Assembly: GCA_910584045.1 (NCBI GenBank)
Contig: CAJTYO010000015.1
Location: 1-58,028, forward strand
Direction of reading: 5' to 3'
Origin: an uncultured Oscillospiraceae bacterium
Lineage (GTDB): Bacteria; Bacillota; Clostridia; Oscillospirales; Oscillospiraceae
Length of the DNA: 58,028 nt
Below the pieces are notes generated by a model. That model ran no database searches and was not told where the DNA came from. It saw only the letters and a program-made list of their open reading frames with translations. The position numbers and the translations under genes are program-made. Below are positions 36,284 to 44,936 of the stretch, one piece after another; the stretch's first letter is position 1, and every line of letters starts with the position of its first letter.

Positions 36284-39200
36284 TTATGCCCAGAGGCCGC
36301 CCTCCGTCTCCGCCTCCGATCGCCGGTTCAGCCACCTGTCCAAACTCCGCAACAACAGGGAAATATCCAGCGGCTTGGTGATATGCTCGTTCATCCCCGC
36401 CTCCCTGCTTGCGCCAATGTCCTCGGCGAAGGCATTGGCCGACATAGCCACAATGGGGATGTCCCCACTGTCCGGCCGGTCCAGACTCCGGATAGCACGC
36501 GTAGCCTCGTAGCCGTTCATTACAGGCATTTGAATGTCCATCAGAATGAGGTCGTAGTAGCCCGCGGATGACCCGCTGAACTTCTCCACTCCCTCCCGCC
36601 CGTCTCCGGCGCAATCCACCTCCGCCCCTGTGTCCGCCAGCAGCTCGCAGGCTATCTCCCGATTGATTTCGTTATCCTCCACCAGCAACAGCCTGCGGCC
36701 ATAAAGGGAAATCTCCGGCTGCTCCGCCTCCGTGCTCCGGTCCTCCTCCTCTTCGCTTCCCTGCCGCAGGAACAGGGTCACCGTAAACTGCGTCCCCACG
36801 TTCAGCCGGCTTTTTACAGATATGCTGCCGCCCATCATACGCACAATGTTCTGGGCGATGGTCATACCCAGTCCGGTGCCCTCAATGGTGCTTGTCCTGG
36901 AATCCTCCGCCCGGCTGAAGGGGTCAAAGACCCTCTGGACAAATTCCTCGTCCATCCCCACGCCGTTATCCCGGAAGACAAAGTCGTAGCAGCCAAAACC
37001 GTTGCGCCGGGACTTCTTCTCCCGCACCTCCAGCTCCAGCAGCCCTCCTGGCGGCGTGTACTTGATGCTGTTGCCCAGTATGTTCACAAACACCTGCCGC
37101 AGCCGGCCGCCGTCTCCCAGCACGGACTTGTGCTCCAACTCCATGGTGCGGATGCGCAGCTGATGCTTTTTCTCATGGAGAGGGGAGCGCAGAATGGTTT
37201 CCAACTCCTGGATCATCTCCGGGATACGGAAGGGCTCCTCTGCCAGATCCATCTTTCCGGACTCAATCTGGCTCATATCCAGCACCTCATTGACCAGATT
37301 GAGCAGATGCTTGCTGGACACGGCAATCTTCTTCAGACAGTCCAGCGTGCGCTCCTGGTCGCCGATATGGGACATTGCTATGCCCGTCATGCCCATGATG
37401 CCGTTCATGGGCGTACGGATGTCATGGCTCATGCGGGACAGAAATTCGCTCTTGGCGGCGTTGGCGTGGCTGGCGGCCTGACATGCCTCCTGAAGGGCTC
37501 GGTGCTCTCGGGCCTCCTTCTGTTTGCTCTCTGTCACATCCTGAGCAGCATACAGGACCGCCATAGGACGCCCCTGGGCGTCAGAGCGAACCAGCACCGC
37601 CGTAGCTCGAATCCAACAGCACTCATCCGGCGGCGCCTCCCGAACGCCGGCAGGCAGCTTGCGGTACTCCACCGCCAGCAGGTTCCGATCGCCTACCAGC
37701 TGGGTACTGAGGTTTGCAATGGACATAGTCTCCAGATACTCCGACCTGTCATCCGGATGGATGAATTTCTCCGCATAGGCATGGAGCCCCGCCTCATAGG
37801 CCAACCGCTGCCCCAAAAAGCGGCTCACCTCCTGCAGCTGGGTCACACTTTGGAAGGTGTCCTCCACCAGATCTACGTAATAGGTGGCAAAGAACATGCT
37901 GCTGAGACTGCGGATAATATCCAGCTTTTCCTGATCGTTGGCCCGACGGGCGGCCTCCCGGGTTTTCTCGGCGGTGATGTCCCTGCCAAGGATGTTAACC
38001 ATTACTTCGCCAGCCTGACGGCTGTAGACCACGTGCTGCTCCATCCATCGAGGCGGATGCTCCTTCGTCTGATACTGGCAGATCTCCTCAGCATAGTGGT
38101 CGGTCTCCAGCGCGGTCTGCCGTATGTGTTCCAAGGACATAGTGTGGTGATAGATGGCGGCATACTCCTCCCGTACGGCGCTCTGCAGAGCCTGGTGCAC
38201 GTGCTGGGTGTAGTCGCCGGTCTGGGAATCCCGGGTACTGGAAGCCTGCCGCAGATCAATGCGCTCACACAGCCCCGTGCCCAAATGGACGGTGTTCATC
38301 ACGCTGTAGCGGCACTTGAGGATGGAGGCCATCTGCATATCCCACTGGCTGCGCTCCATCTCCTGACGCACCCGGTCATCTGTATCCTGCAGGGCCAGCA
38401 CGGCATAGCGCTGATGTTCCCTCCCCTGGTTGAAGCAGGCGCTGACGGAGATATAGCTGTACATCTCACCATCTCTCATCCGTTGGCACAGCAGCTCCAC
38501 CCTGTTCTCGCCCCTCTCCTTGGCCTGCCGCAGGCCCTCCATGGAAAACAGCGACTCAAAGGCGTCGTGGTACTCCCAGTGCAGACTGTCGCGGATCTTG
38601 GGCAATAGCTCGTTTTTCCAGTCCAGCAGACGACCGCCCGCCGCTTGCTGCATCTGGCCCTCCACCCGGACCGGGTCCGCCAGGGCCGTATCCAGATCGA
38701 TGACATATATGCCGAAGTTCTGCTCGCCAAGAGCACGTATAATCTCCTGCCGGCGGATGCTGCTCTCCTCCCACTCCAGCCCCTCCCGCAGCACATCGTG
38801 CACATCCTTGGCGTACAGCAGCACAATCTGACTGTCGTCGGTGTAATCAAAGTCCGGCACCACCTCCAGCAGATTCCAGTGGAAGCCCTCCTCGGACACC
38901 CACCGGCGATAGGTGCAGGTGAGCACATTCTTCCCGGCCCGCAGTCCCTCCCGCATGTACTCTATCTGCGTAAAGGCACGAAATCGCTCCACGTCATCCG
39001 GGTGCAGCTGTCCGTTTTGAATAAAGCGCTCCATCCACGAGCTCAGCGGCTCCTCACGCTCCCCGGCCCAGCTCTCCTCCTGCCCAAGGCGTACGATCTC
39101 ATAGGTATCCCGGGTGAGGTCTGCCCGGATGAGCCGGTGATAGACATAGCTGGACAGCTCTGTGTGTGGGCGCAGCATGATGACAAAAGCAGGAATATCC

Positions 39201-39475
39201 TCCCCCCACATCATCCGCGTGGCGGAGATGTCAACCACACGGCCAAAAGGGCTGTTATAACAGACGGACCTCTGCTCCTGCTTGTCTCCGATGGTCAGCA
39301 GCGGGCAGCCACAGCAGCTGCTGGCCCAGAGATCATGACAGACCATCCCCGGCTTCGCGTCAGGGATGACCTCCCTCACCCGCTGGTTCAGATACAGTAC
39401 CCGGTGGTCATCCTCCCGGATCACATATATCCCCGTATCCCGCATTCCATCCAGTATTCTCTCGTACTCCCGCAC
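36284..39475 (-). CDS. Large PAS-containing hybrid histidine kinase/response regulator
   Basis: 1063 residues from a GTG at 39475 with AAGGAGG about 10 bases before it. The first ~650 residues hold several PAS-like sensor segments (DTGIYVIREDDHRVLYLNQ at the start; FGIYVIDLDTALADPV near 250; FFATYYVDLVEDTFQSV near 535). HisKA follows (LSRMSHDIRTPMNGIMG), then HATPase (NILGNSIKYTPPGG, DNGVGMDEEF, GTGLGMTIAQ) and a C-terminal receiver (ILMDIQMPVMNGYEATRAI, ITKPLDISLL). No membrane helix is seen, so it senses a cytoplasmic signal. The kinase core and receiver closely resemble those of the kinase at 3799-5445. Confidence 0.92.
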   Translation of the reverse strand: MREYERILDGMRDTGIYVIREDDHRVLYLNQRVREVIPDAKPGMVCHDLWASSCCGCPLLTIGDKQEQRSVCYNSPFGRVVDISATRMMWGEDIPAFVIMLRPHTELSSYVYHRLIRADLTRDTYEIVRLGQEESWAGEREEPLSSWMERFIQNGQLHPDDVERFRAFTQIEYMREGLRAGKNVLTCTYRRWVSEEGFHWNLLEVVPDFDYTDDSQIVLLYAKDVHDVLREGLEWEESSIRRQEIIRALGEQNFGIYVIDLDTALADPVRVEGQMQQAAGGRLLDWKNELLPKIRDSLHWEYHDAFESLFSMEGLRQAKERGENRVELLCQRMRDGEMYSYISVSACFNQGREHQRYAVLALQDTDDRVRQEMERSQWDMQMASILKCRYSVMNTVHLGTGLCERIDLRQASSTRDSQTGDYTQHVHQALQSAVREEYAAIYHHTMSLEHIRQTALETDHYAEEICQYQTKEHPPRWMEQHVVYSRQAGEVMVNILGRDITAEKTREAARRANDQEKLDIIRSLSSMFFATYYVDLVEDTFQSVTQLQEVSRFLGQRLAYEAGLHAYAEKFIHPDDRSEYLETMSIANLSTQLVGDRNLLAVEYRKLPAGVREAPPDECCWIRATAVLVRSDAQGRPMAVLYAAQDVTESKQKEAREHRALQEACQAASHANAAKSEFLSRMSHDIRTPMNGIMGMTGIAMSHIGDQERTLDCLKKIAVSSKHLLNLVNEVLDMSQIESGKMDLAEEPFRIPEMIQELETILRSPLHEKKHQLRIRTMELEHKSVLGDGGRLRQVFVNILGNSIKYTPPGGLLELEVREKKSRRNGFGCYDFVFRDNGVGMDEEFVQRVFDPFSRAEDSRTSTIEGTGLGMTIAQNIVRMMGGSISVKSRLNVGTQFTVTLFLRQGSEEEEDRSTEAEQPEISLYGRRLLLVEDNEINREIACELLADTGAEVDCAGDGREGVEKFSGSSAGYYDLILMDIQMPVMNGYEATRAIRSLDRPDSGDIPIVAMSANAFAEDIGASREAGMNEHITKPLDISLLLRSLDRWLNRRSEAETEGGLWA

Positions 39476-39516
39476 CGGCGGCCGCCTCCTTTCCGTTTTT
39501 TCTCACCCGACAAAGG

Positions 39517-40128
39517 CTACATCCCCCACAGCACGCCCACCACGGCGGCGGCCAGGATGAAAATGATGGGGTGCAGCTTTTTTGTCTGCTTGACCTTGTT
39601 GGTCAACACCCACAGGACGATGGCCAGCGCCCAGGCCTTCCAGTTGACCAGCGCCGGATCGAAAATGTCGCTCCACTTGGTGATGACCTCGCCCTCCACA
39701 TAGAACAGATTGGACATCGCCACCGACAGTCCCGCCGCCGCAATGAGCCCTGTGGACGCGGGGCGCAGGCCATAGAAGGTGCTCTCCACATACCGGTTGT
39801 TTCGGAAGCTCTTGAGGAAGGAGGCGATGATGAGAATGACAATGATGGAGGGGGTAATGAGCCCCAGGGTGGCCACCACCGCCCCCAGGAGGGCGAAGGG
39901 CAGGCCGCCCTCTCTCATGCCGGTGAGATAGCCCACGTAGGTGGCCATATTCACACCGATGGGGCCGGGGGTGGACTCGCCCACGGCGATCATGTTATCC
40001 ACATCCATGCGGGTAAACCAGCCGGTAGCGTCGGCCATATTGTAGAGGAAGGGGATGGTGGCCATGCCGCCGCCCACGGCGAACAGGCCCGTCTTGAAGA
40101 ACTCATAAAACAGCCGCAGATAGATCAT
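39517..40128 (-). CDS. Chromate transporter, short CHR protein (second half)
   Basis: 203 residues from the ATG at 40128, which overlaps the upstream chromate gene by 4 bases (ATGA); the open frame continues further upstream but only as a shadow of that gene. The CHR domain is visible: FFKTGLFAVGGGMATIPFL, STPGPIGVNMATYVG and membrane helices. Short CHR proteins work as heterodimeric pairs exporting chromate or related anions; in gut anaerobes the natural substrate is uncertain. Confidence 0.93.
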   Translation of the reverse strand: MIYLRLFYEFFKTGLFAVGGGMATIPFLYNMADATGWFTRMDVDNMIAVGESTPGPIGVNMATYVGYLTGMREGGLPFALLGAVVATLGLITPSIIVILIIASFLKSFRNNRYVESTFYGLRPASTGLIAAAGLSVAMSNLFYVEGEVITKWSDIFDPALVNWKAWALAIVLWVLTNKVKQTKKLHPIIFILAAAVVGVLWGM

Positions 40129-40667
40129 GCCCTCTTCACCCCCACATTCTTCAGTACGATGCCGGCCACCGCCGCCGCCAGCACGAACCACACCGGGCTG
40201 CAAGCCAGGGCGCTGCTCAGACCAAACACCAGGAAAAAGATAACAGCGGTGGGGATGTCGACGACGGATTTCTGATAGAGCTTGGCAGTGGCGTTGAGGA
40301 TCAATACACAAACGCACACCCGGATGCCGCCGAAGGCATGGTTCACCCAGGCTAAGTGGGAGAACTGTGTGATGACCCCCGCCAACAGAGAGATGATAAT
40401 CAGGGAGGGGAAGACCAGTCCCAAGGTAGCGATGATGCCCCCCAGTATGCCCTTGCTTTTCTGGCCGATGAAGGTGGCGGTGTTCACCGCGATGATGCCG
40501 GGCGTACACTGGCCGATGGCGAAGTAGTCCGTCAGCTCCTCCTCGGTGGCCCAGCCCTTGTTCTCCACCACCTCCCGCTGGAGGATGGGCAGCATGGCGT
40601 ATCCGCCGCCGAAGGTCATGACCCCCACCTTGGCAAAGGTGAGGAATAAGTCAGGATAGATGCTCAT
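40125..40667 (-). CDS. Chromate transporter, short CHR protein (first half)
   Basis: 180 residues with the CHR signature LTFAKVGVMTFGGGYAMLPIL, QCTPGIIAVNTATFIG and about five membrane helices. It forms a coupled pair with the 203-residue CHR protein that follows, the two likely inserting in opposite orientations. Confidence 0.94.
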   Translation of the reverse strand: MSIYPDLFLTFAKVGVMTFGGGYAMLPILQREVVENKGWATEEELTDYFAIGQCTPGIIAVNTATFIGQKSKGILGGIIATLGLVFPSLIIISLLAGVITQFSHLAWVNHAFGGIRVCVCVLILNATAKLYQKSVVDIPTAVIFFLVFGLSSALACSPVWFVLAAAVAGIVLKNVGVKRA

Positions 40668-40685
40668 AATATGCTCCTTCTATGT

Positions 40686-41687
40686 TTATGATTGGGGCAG
40701 CAATTGTAGGAAGCCCCTGATTTCTGTGCTGATGCGCAGGTATGCGTGGTTGTGCACATAGTGCGGACAATCCAGCTCCACACTCCCGCCTTCCGCAACA
40801 CCCTCCAGATAGTCCCGCTGGAAGCTCCGCCAGACCGCCTCTGAAAATCCCGTTCCGCCGGACCCGTCGGAGATGAATAGCAGCATGGGAACCTGCGGTA
40901 TGCCGCCCTCCGAGACGCTCCTGGCATTTTCCTTCACAGCAGCTGCCTCCGCCAGCATATCCGGCGAAGCGGTGCGGCGGTAAAAGATGGCCCGGCAGAC
41001 ATCTTTTTCCTCCCCGGTCAAGGCGCCGAAGCGGACGGCGTCGCCGTCTGCCAGCCCCGGAAGCAGGCGGCCGATTCCGGCGCGGATGGCAGCCTGCCCC
41101 ATCTGCAGGGCAAACATGCTGATGGACATCTCCTCGTAAGCGCCCGGCACCGCCATGTCCAGTCCTGTGATGGCCTCCACCTCGTCCGGGTACTTCTGTG
41201 CCCAGCGGATGGCCTCCAGCCCTGACATGGAGTGGGGACAGAGGACATAGGGCCCCTCAACTCCAGCGCCTAGCAGCGCCCTCCGTGAGTCCTCCAGAAT
41301 GGTGTCAATATCACGGGAGCGTCCGCCGCTGTCGTCGCTATAGCCATAGCCGAATTTTTCCACTACGGCAATCCTGTACTCGCCGCTCAAGTGGGAGTAC
41401 AGGGACTTGAAGTCCCATACCGGGGCGCAGGTCCCGCCGCCGGACAGGAACACCAGCGTTTTCTCCCCGGCCCCCTCCGTATAGACGTGCATCCGCCTGC
41501 CGCCCACATCCACCATGGTTCCCGGCGGCGTCAGCAGCGCGCTCTCCCGGGCCAGGCATATTCGGTGGTACACGAAACAGGCCAGCAGGAAGAGGACCGC
41601 CGCCGCCAGCACGATGCCCGCGATGCGGCGCACGCTCCTCCCCCGCCTGCCCTGATAGGCCTGATAGATGGGTTTGGTTTTTTTCAT
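40686..41687 (-). CDS. Membrane-anchored alpha/beta hydrolase
   Basis: 333 residues. A basic N-terminus and one membrane helix (IAGIVLAAAVLFLLACFVYH) come before an alpha/beta hydrolase domain: LVFLSGGGTCAPVWDF (oxyanion region), nucleophile Ser in CPHSMSGLEA (the usual G-x-S-x-G with Pro and Ser in the Gly positions), Asp near DMAVPG or the later strand, and a C-terminal His in DCPHYVHNHAYL. It is probably an extracytoplasmic esterase or lipase; the substrate is unknown. It lies 6 bases after birA. Confidence 0.87.
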   Translation of the reverse strand: MKKTKPIYQAYQGRRGRSVRRIAGIVLAAAVLFLLACFVYHRICLARESALLTPPGTMVDVGGRRMHVYTEGAGEKTLVFLSGGGTCAPVWDFKSLYSHLSGEYRIAVVEKFGYGYSDDSGGRSRDIDTILEDSRRALLGAGVEGPYVLCPHSMSGLEAIRWAQKYPDEVEAITGLDMAVPGAYEEMSISMFALQMGQAAIRAGIGRLLPGLADGDAVRFGALTGEEKDVCRAIFYRRTASPDMLAEAAAVKENARSVSEGGIPQVPMLLFISDGSGGTGFSEAVWRSFQRDYLEGVAEGGSVELDCPHYVHNHAYLRISTEIRGFLQLLPQS

Positions 41688-41693
41688 GGCCTC

Positions 41694-42686
41694 TCACTCC
41701 GCATAGCCGTAGAGCCCCCGCACCGACACCTCGCCGGTGCGGACGGTGCGTTCCGTACCGTCCGGCAGGCGGATCACCAGTCCGAACTGGTCGTCCACGT
41801 CCACCGCTTGGGCCACAGTCTGCTGCTCTTCCCACAAAAGCCGCACCTGCCTGCCCAAATTCACGCAGTCCCGCCGGTAGGCAGCCGTCCACGGAGCGAT
41901 GTCTCCGCCCAGGGCGTTGGCCAGCCGGTTCAGCTCTTCGATCATGGCGGCGGCAAGGGCGGGCCGTGACACGGTATAGCCCTCCTGAATCAGAGAGGTT
42001 GCCATCTGGGACACCTCCGGCCCAAAGTCCTCAGGCATGTGCAGCACGTTGACTCCCGCGCCGATAACCAGAGACTGGGTCATGCCCGACTCCCCCTCTA
42101 CCGCCAGTTCGGTGAGAATGCCGCAGATTTTTTTGCCATTGAGTACAAGGTCGTTAGTCCACTTGATCCCCGGCCGCACACCGGCGGAACGCTCCACTGC
42201 GTTGCATATGGCTACCGCCGTCATCCCTGTCACACCCAGCAGCTCGCCCGGCGGCAGGTCCGGCCGCAGCAGGATGGAAAGATACACCCCCTTGCCCGGC
42301 GGAGATTGGAAGGAGCGCGTCATCCGGCCCCGTCCAGAGCTCTGGCTGTTAGTCACCGCCACCGTACCGTGGGGCGCGCCTGCTATAGCCTCCCGCTTCA
42401 GATAGGAGTTGGTAGAATCGACCGTCTCAAAGCACCGCAGCAACGGACAGACCGTCTCCGGAGAGAGGCGGCGGCAGATTTCCCGCTCCGCCAGCAGATC
42501 AGGGGAGGCTGTCAGCCTGTACCCCAGGCCTGTGCGCGCCTCAATACTGTATCCGTCCTGCCGGAGGCTTTCGATTGCCTTCCACACCGCCGCCCGGCTG
42601 ATCCCCAAACTGCGGCTTAGATCCTGACCGGAAACATAGTCATCCGACGAAGCGTGCAGCAGCTGATAGACGCTCTCCTTGCTCAT
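41694..42686 (-). CDS. birA: Biotin-protein ligase and biotin operon repressor BirA
   Basis: 330 residues from the ATG at 42686 after GGGAGGAG. The N-terminal winged helix (SGQDLSRSLGISRAAVWKAIESLRQDG in parts, about 15-60) is followed by the ligase domain with SSGRGRMTRSFQSPPGKGVYLS, the biotin-binding KWTNDLVLNGKKICGILTE segment in parts and a C-terminal SH3-like domain. It makes biotinoyl-AMP, biotinylates acetyl-CoA carboxylase and decarboxylases, and represses biotin genes. Confidence 0.95.
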   Translation of the reverse strand: MSKESVYQLLHASSDDYVSGQDLSRSLGISRAAVWKAIESLRQDGYSIEARTGLGYRLTASPDLLAEREICRRLSPETVCPLLRCFETVDSTNSYLKREAIAGAPHGTVAVTNSQSSGRGRMTRSFQSPPGKGVYLSILLRPDLPPGELLGVTGMTAVAICNAVERSAGVRPGIKWTNDLVLNGKKICGILTELAVEGESGMTQSLVIGAGVNVLHMPEDFGPEVSQMATSLIQEGYTVSRPALAAAMIEELNRLANALGGDIAPWTAAYRRDCVNLGRQVRLLWEEQQTVAQAVDVDDQFGLVIRLPDGTERTVRTGEVSVRGLYGYAE

Positions 42687-42724
42687 AACCCGCTCCTCCC
42701 TATTTATCCATGTACGCCATAAAA

Positions 42725-42765
42725 TGGGCAGTGCCCAGTATACCATTCTTTGACTGATTTGTAAA
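42725..42765 (-). promoter_or_regulatory. birA promoter with palindrome at the start site
   Basis: On the minus strand: -35 TTTACA (42760-42765), 17-base spacer, -10 TATACT (42737-42742). The perfect palindrome TGGGCAGTGCCCA (42725-42737) covers the expected start of transcription and could be an operator. Confidence 0.7.
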
Positions 42766-42845
42766 CTACGGCGGCGCTATTTCGTCCGTTTTTTCCATGC
42801 GGCGGCGCAGCCCATCACCGTCAAAAAAATATTTAAAAAATACAA

Positions 42846-42857
42846 GAACAGTTGTTG
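42846..42857 (+). promoter_or_regulatory. Probable LexA (SOS) box of lexA
   Basis: GAACAGTTGTTG matches the Gram-positive DinR/LexA box GAACNNNNGTTC at seven of eight fixed positions and overlaps the -35 hexamer of the lexA promoter, as expected for autorepression. Confidence 0.6.
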
Positions 42858-42883
42858 CAAAATGAGAAATGATGTGTTATACT
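42855..42883 (+). promoter_or_regulatory. Sigma-A promoter for lexA
   Basis: -35 TTGCAA (42855-42860), 17-base spacer, -10 TATACT (42878-42883), 35 bases before the lexA ATG. Confidence 0.82.
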
Positions 42884-42917
42884 ATATGCAAATACAGCAC
42901 GATTGGGAGGACTGGCT

Positions 42918-43508
42918 ATGCCAAAGAAAACACAGATGACGGACCGAATCTATGAGTACCTGCAAAAGGCGATCCCCGAGCAGGGGTACGCCCCCTCTGT
43001 TCGGGAGATCTGCGAGGCCGTGGGGCTGAAATCCCCGTCTACGGTTCATTTCCACCTCAAGCGGCTCCAGGAGAAGGGCCTGATCGAAAAGGGCGATTTT
43101 AAGGGACGGGCCATCGTACTGACCACCCGCCAGGAGAAGGATCGGGTCCCTATCCTGGGCGACGTGGCGGCAGGCTCGCCTATTCTGGCCCAGGAGTGCG
43201 TCGACGACTACCTGACCTTCGACTGCGGCGGCCGGGAGGGAGAATTCTTTGCGCTTCGGGTCCGGGGGGAATCTATGCTCAAAGCGGGTATCCTGCCGGA
43301 TGATCTGGTAGTAGTACGCCGTCAGCCCAACGCTGACAACGGAGAGATTGTGGTGGCCCTGTTGGGGGACGAGGCCACGGTGAAACGTTTCTCCCGCAGC
43401 AACGGCGAGGTCTGGCTTCTGCCGGAGAACGACGATTATCAGCCCATCAAGGGCACCGATGCCCAAGTCCTGGGCCGTGTCACAGCGGTGGTACGGCAAT
43501 ACTATTGA
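42918..43508 (+). CDS. lexA: SOS repressor LexA
   Basis: 196 residues from the ATG at 42918 after GGGAGG. The N-terminal winged helix (YAPSVREICEAVGLKSPSTV, about 24-43) is followed by the self-cleavage domain: Ala85-Gly86 cleavage site in DVAAGSPILA, catalytic Ser119 in RGESMLKAG and Lys156 in DEATVKRF. It represses DNA-damage genes until RecA filaments trigger cleavage. It is divergent from birA. Confidence 0.97.
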   Translation: MPKKTQMTDRIYEYLQKAIPEQGYAPSVREICEAVGLKSPSTVHFHLKRLQEKGLIEKGDFKGRAIVLTTRQEKDRVPILGDVAAGSPILAQECVDDYLTFDCGGREGEFFALRVRGESMLKAGILPDDLVVVRRQPNADNGEIVVALLGDEATVKRFSRSNGEVWLLPENDDYQPIKGTDAQVLGRVTAVVRQYY

Positions 43509-43521
43509 TACTTTTTCTTGA
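43508..43521 (+). repeat. Dispersed repeat ATACTTTTTCTTGA, copy 2
   Basis: Exact 14-base copy of the repeat at 18726 and 48818, beginning at the last base of the lexA stop codon. Confidence 0.6.
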
Positions 43522-43542
43522 GAATAGTCTGAGAAACACACA

Positions 43543-43573
43543 GGGACCCCGGCCGCGCTGCGGCCGGGGTCCC
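43543..43573. terminator. Convergent hairpin between lexA and the M18 aminopeptidase
   Basis: A perfect 14-base-pair GC-rich stem (43543-43556 with 43560-43573) with a 3-base loop lies between two convergent genes. Neither side has a strong T-run, so it may act bidirectionally but weakly, or protect 3' ends. Confidence 0.65.
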
Positions 43574-43602
43574 CTCCCATCCACCGGTATGGAGCCGGCA
43601 GA

Positions 43603-44919
43603 TTATTTTGTGATCCGCAGCTCTCCTGCTGCAGTCTCCTGGAAACGGCTGCTGAAAAACTCCCGCATCAGCTGTACCATGTACCACACGTCCTGCACAC
43701 CCGCCGTCTCATAACAGGAGTGCATGGCCAGCTGAGGCAAGCCGATGTCCACGCTCTTAATAGACACGTGAGACGCGGCGATATTGCCAAGAGTGCTGCC
43801 CCCCAGCTTATCCGAACGATTGGCGAAGAACTGGAGGGGCACCTGCGCCCGGGAAGCCAGCTCCTTCACCGCCGCCACGCTCATACCGTCGCTGGTATAC
43901 TTCTGCCCCGCATGGAACTTAACCACCACGCCCTCGTTCATATAAGTGCAGTTGCCCACGTCCGTATACTCCGGGTGATTGGGATGGACCGCGTGGGCGT
44001 TGTCCGCACTAAGCATAAAACTTGAGGCCAGGGCACGCAGGTAGTCCTCCTCCCCACCGCCCAGAGCAAAACTGATCCGCCGGAGCACATCGCTGAGGAA
44101 CGTGGAGTCCGCCCCCTGCTTGGTGCCGGAGCCCACCTCCTCGTTGTCAAAGCAGGCCAGCACGTTGATGGACCGGGGATTGACGGCCCCCAGAAAACCC
44201 TGGAGGGAGGTGAAGACACACTCCTGGTCGTCCAACCGCCCGGAGGACACAAACTCCTCATTGCAGCCCCAGACCGACGCCCGGTCCCGGTTGTAGAGGT
44301 ACAGGTCGCTGCACAGAATCCTATCTTCCGCCACGCCCAGCTCCTTCGCAATCAGGGCGGTCAGGGAACCCTTCTCCTTCCCGGCAAGCACGGGGAGCAT
44401 GTCCACCTGCTTGTTGAAAGCAAAGCCGTCGTTGATCTGCCGGTTCATGTGGATGGCGGCATTTGGAATCAACGCTAGATCCCGGTCAAAATCCAGCAGG
44501 ACGGATGCGATGGCCCCGTCCTCCCGGCGCACCAGAACCCGGCCCGCGATGGACAGGGGACGGTCCAGCCAGGTACTGCAGATCATACCGCCGTAACCCT
44601 CGGTATTCAGCTTGGTATAGCGGCCGTTGACCTCGATCTCCGCCTTCTCCTTCACTTTAAAGACGGGGGAATCAGTGTGGGAGGCCGCGATGTTGAAACT
44701 GTAGTCCTCCAGCTCCGCTCCCACCTGGAAGGCGATGATGCTGGAATCATTGCGGCACACGTAGTAGTTCTTCCCCTTCTCCAGCGTCCAGGAGGCGCTC
44801 TCCAGCAGCTCGCCGTAGCCCTGCCCGCCGAGGATCTCCTTCAGGGACGCCGCGGTGTGGAACGCGGTGGGATTTTTTTGAATGAAGGAGAGCATCTCCT
44901 CCGCTGTTTTACGGTACAT
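43603..44919 (-). CDS. apeB: M18 family aminopeptidase
   Basis: 438 residues with the M18 two-metal-site motifs: AASHTDSPVFKVK, CFDNEEVGSGTKQG and SADNAHAVHPNHPEY. It is a cytoplasmic metal-dependent aminopeptidase, usually preferring acidic or hydrophobic N-termini. It starts 17 bases after the permease stop, so peptide breakdown and amino acid transport are co-expressed. Confidence 0.95.
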   Translation of the reverse strand: MYRKTAEEMLSFIQKNPTAFHTAASLKEILGGQGYGELLESASWTLEKGKNYYVCRNDSSIIAFQVGAELEDYSFNIAASHTDSPVFKVKEKAEIEVNGRYTKLNTEGYGGMICSTWLDRPLSIAGRVLVRREDGAIASVLLDFDRDLALIPNAAIHMNRQINDGFAFNKQVDMLPVLAGKEKGSLTALIAKELGVAEDRILCSDLYLYNRDRASVWGCNEEFVSSGRLDDQECVFTSLQGFLGAVNPRSINVLACFDNEEVGSGTKQGADSTFLSDVLRRISFALGGGEEDYLRALASSFMLSADNAHAVHPNHPEYTDVGNCTYMNEGVVVKFHAGQKYTSDGMSVAAVKELASRAQVPLQFFANRSDKLGGSTLGNIAASHVSIKSVDIGLPQLAMHSCYETAGVQDVWYMVQLMREFFSSRFQETAAGELRITK

Positions 44920-44936
44920 TTTCGCGCCTCCCTCTG

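Noticed and set aside
40129..40509. N-terminal extension of the second chromate transporter
   Set aside because: The extra residues are an out-of-frame shadow of the first chromate gene; the ATG at 40128 with ATGA overlap gives a normal short CHR protein.
42760..42775. BirA operator (TTGT-AACC type) near birA
   Set aside because: Only one half resembles the site (TTGTAAACT); the second half at the required distance is missing.
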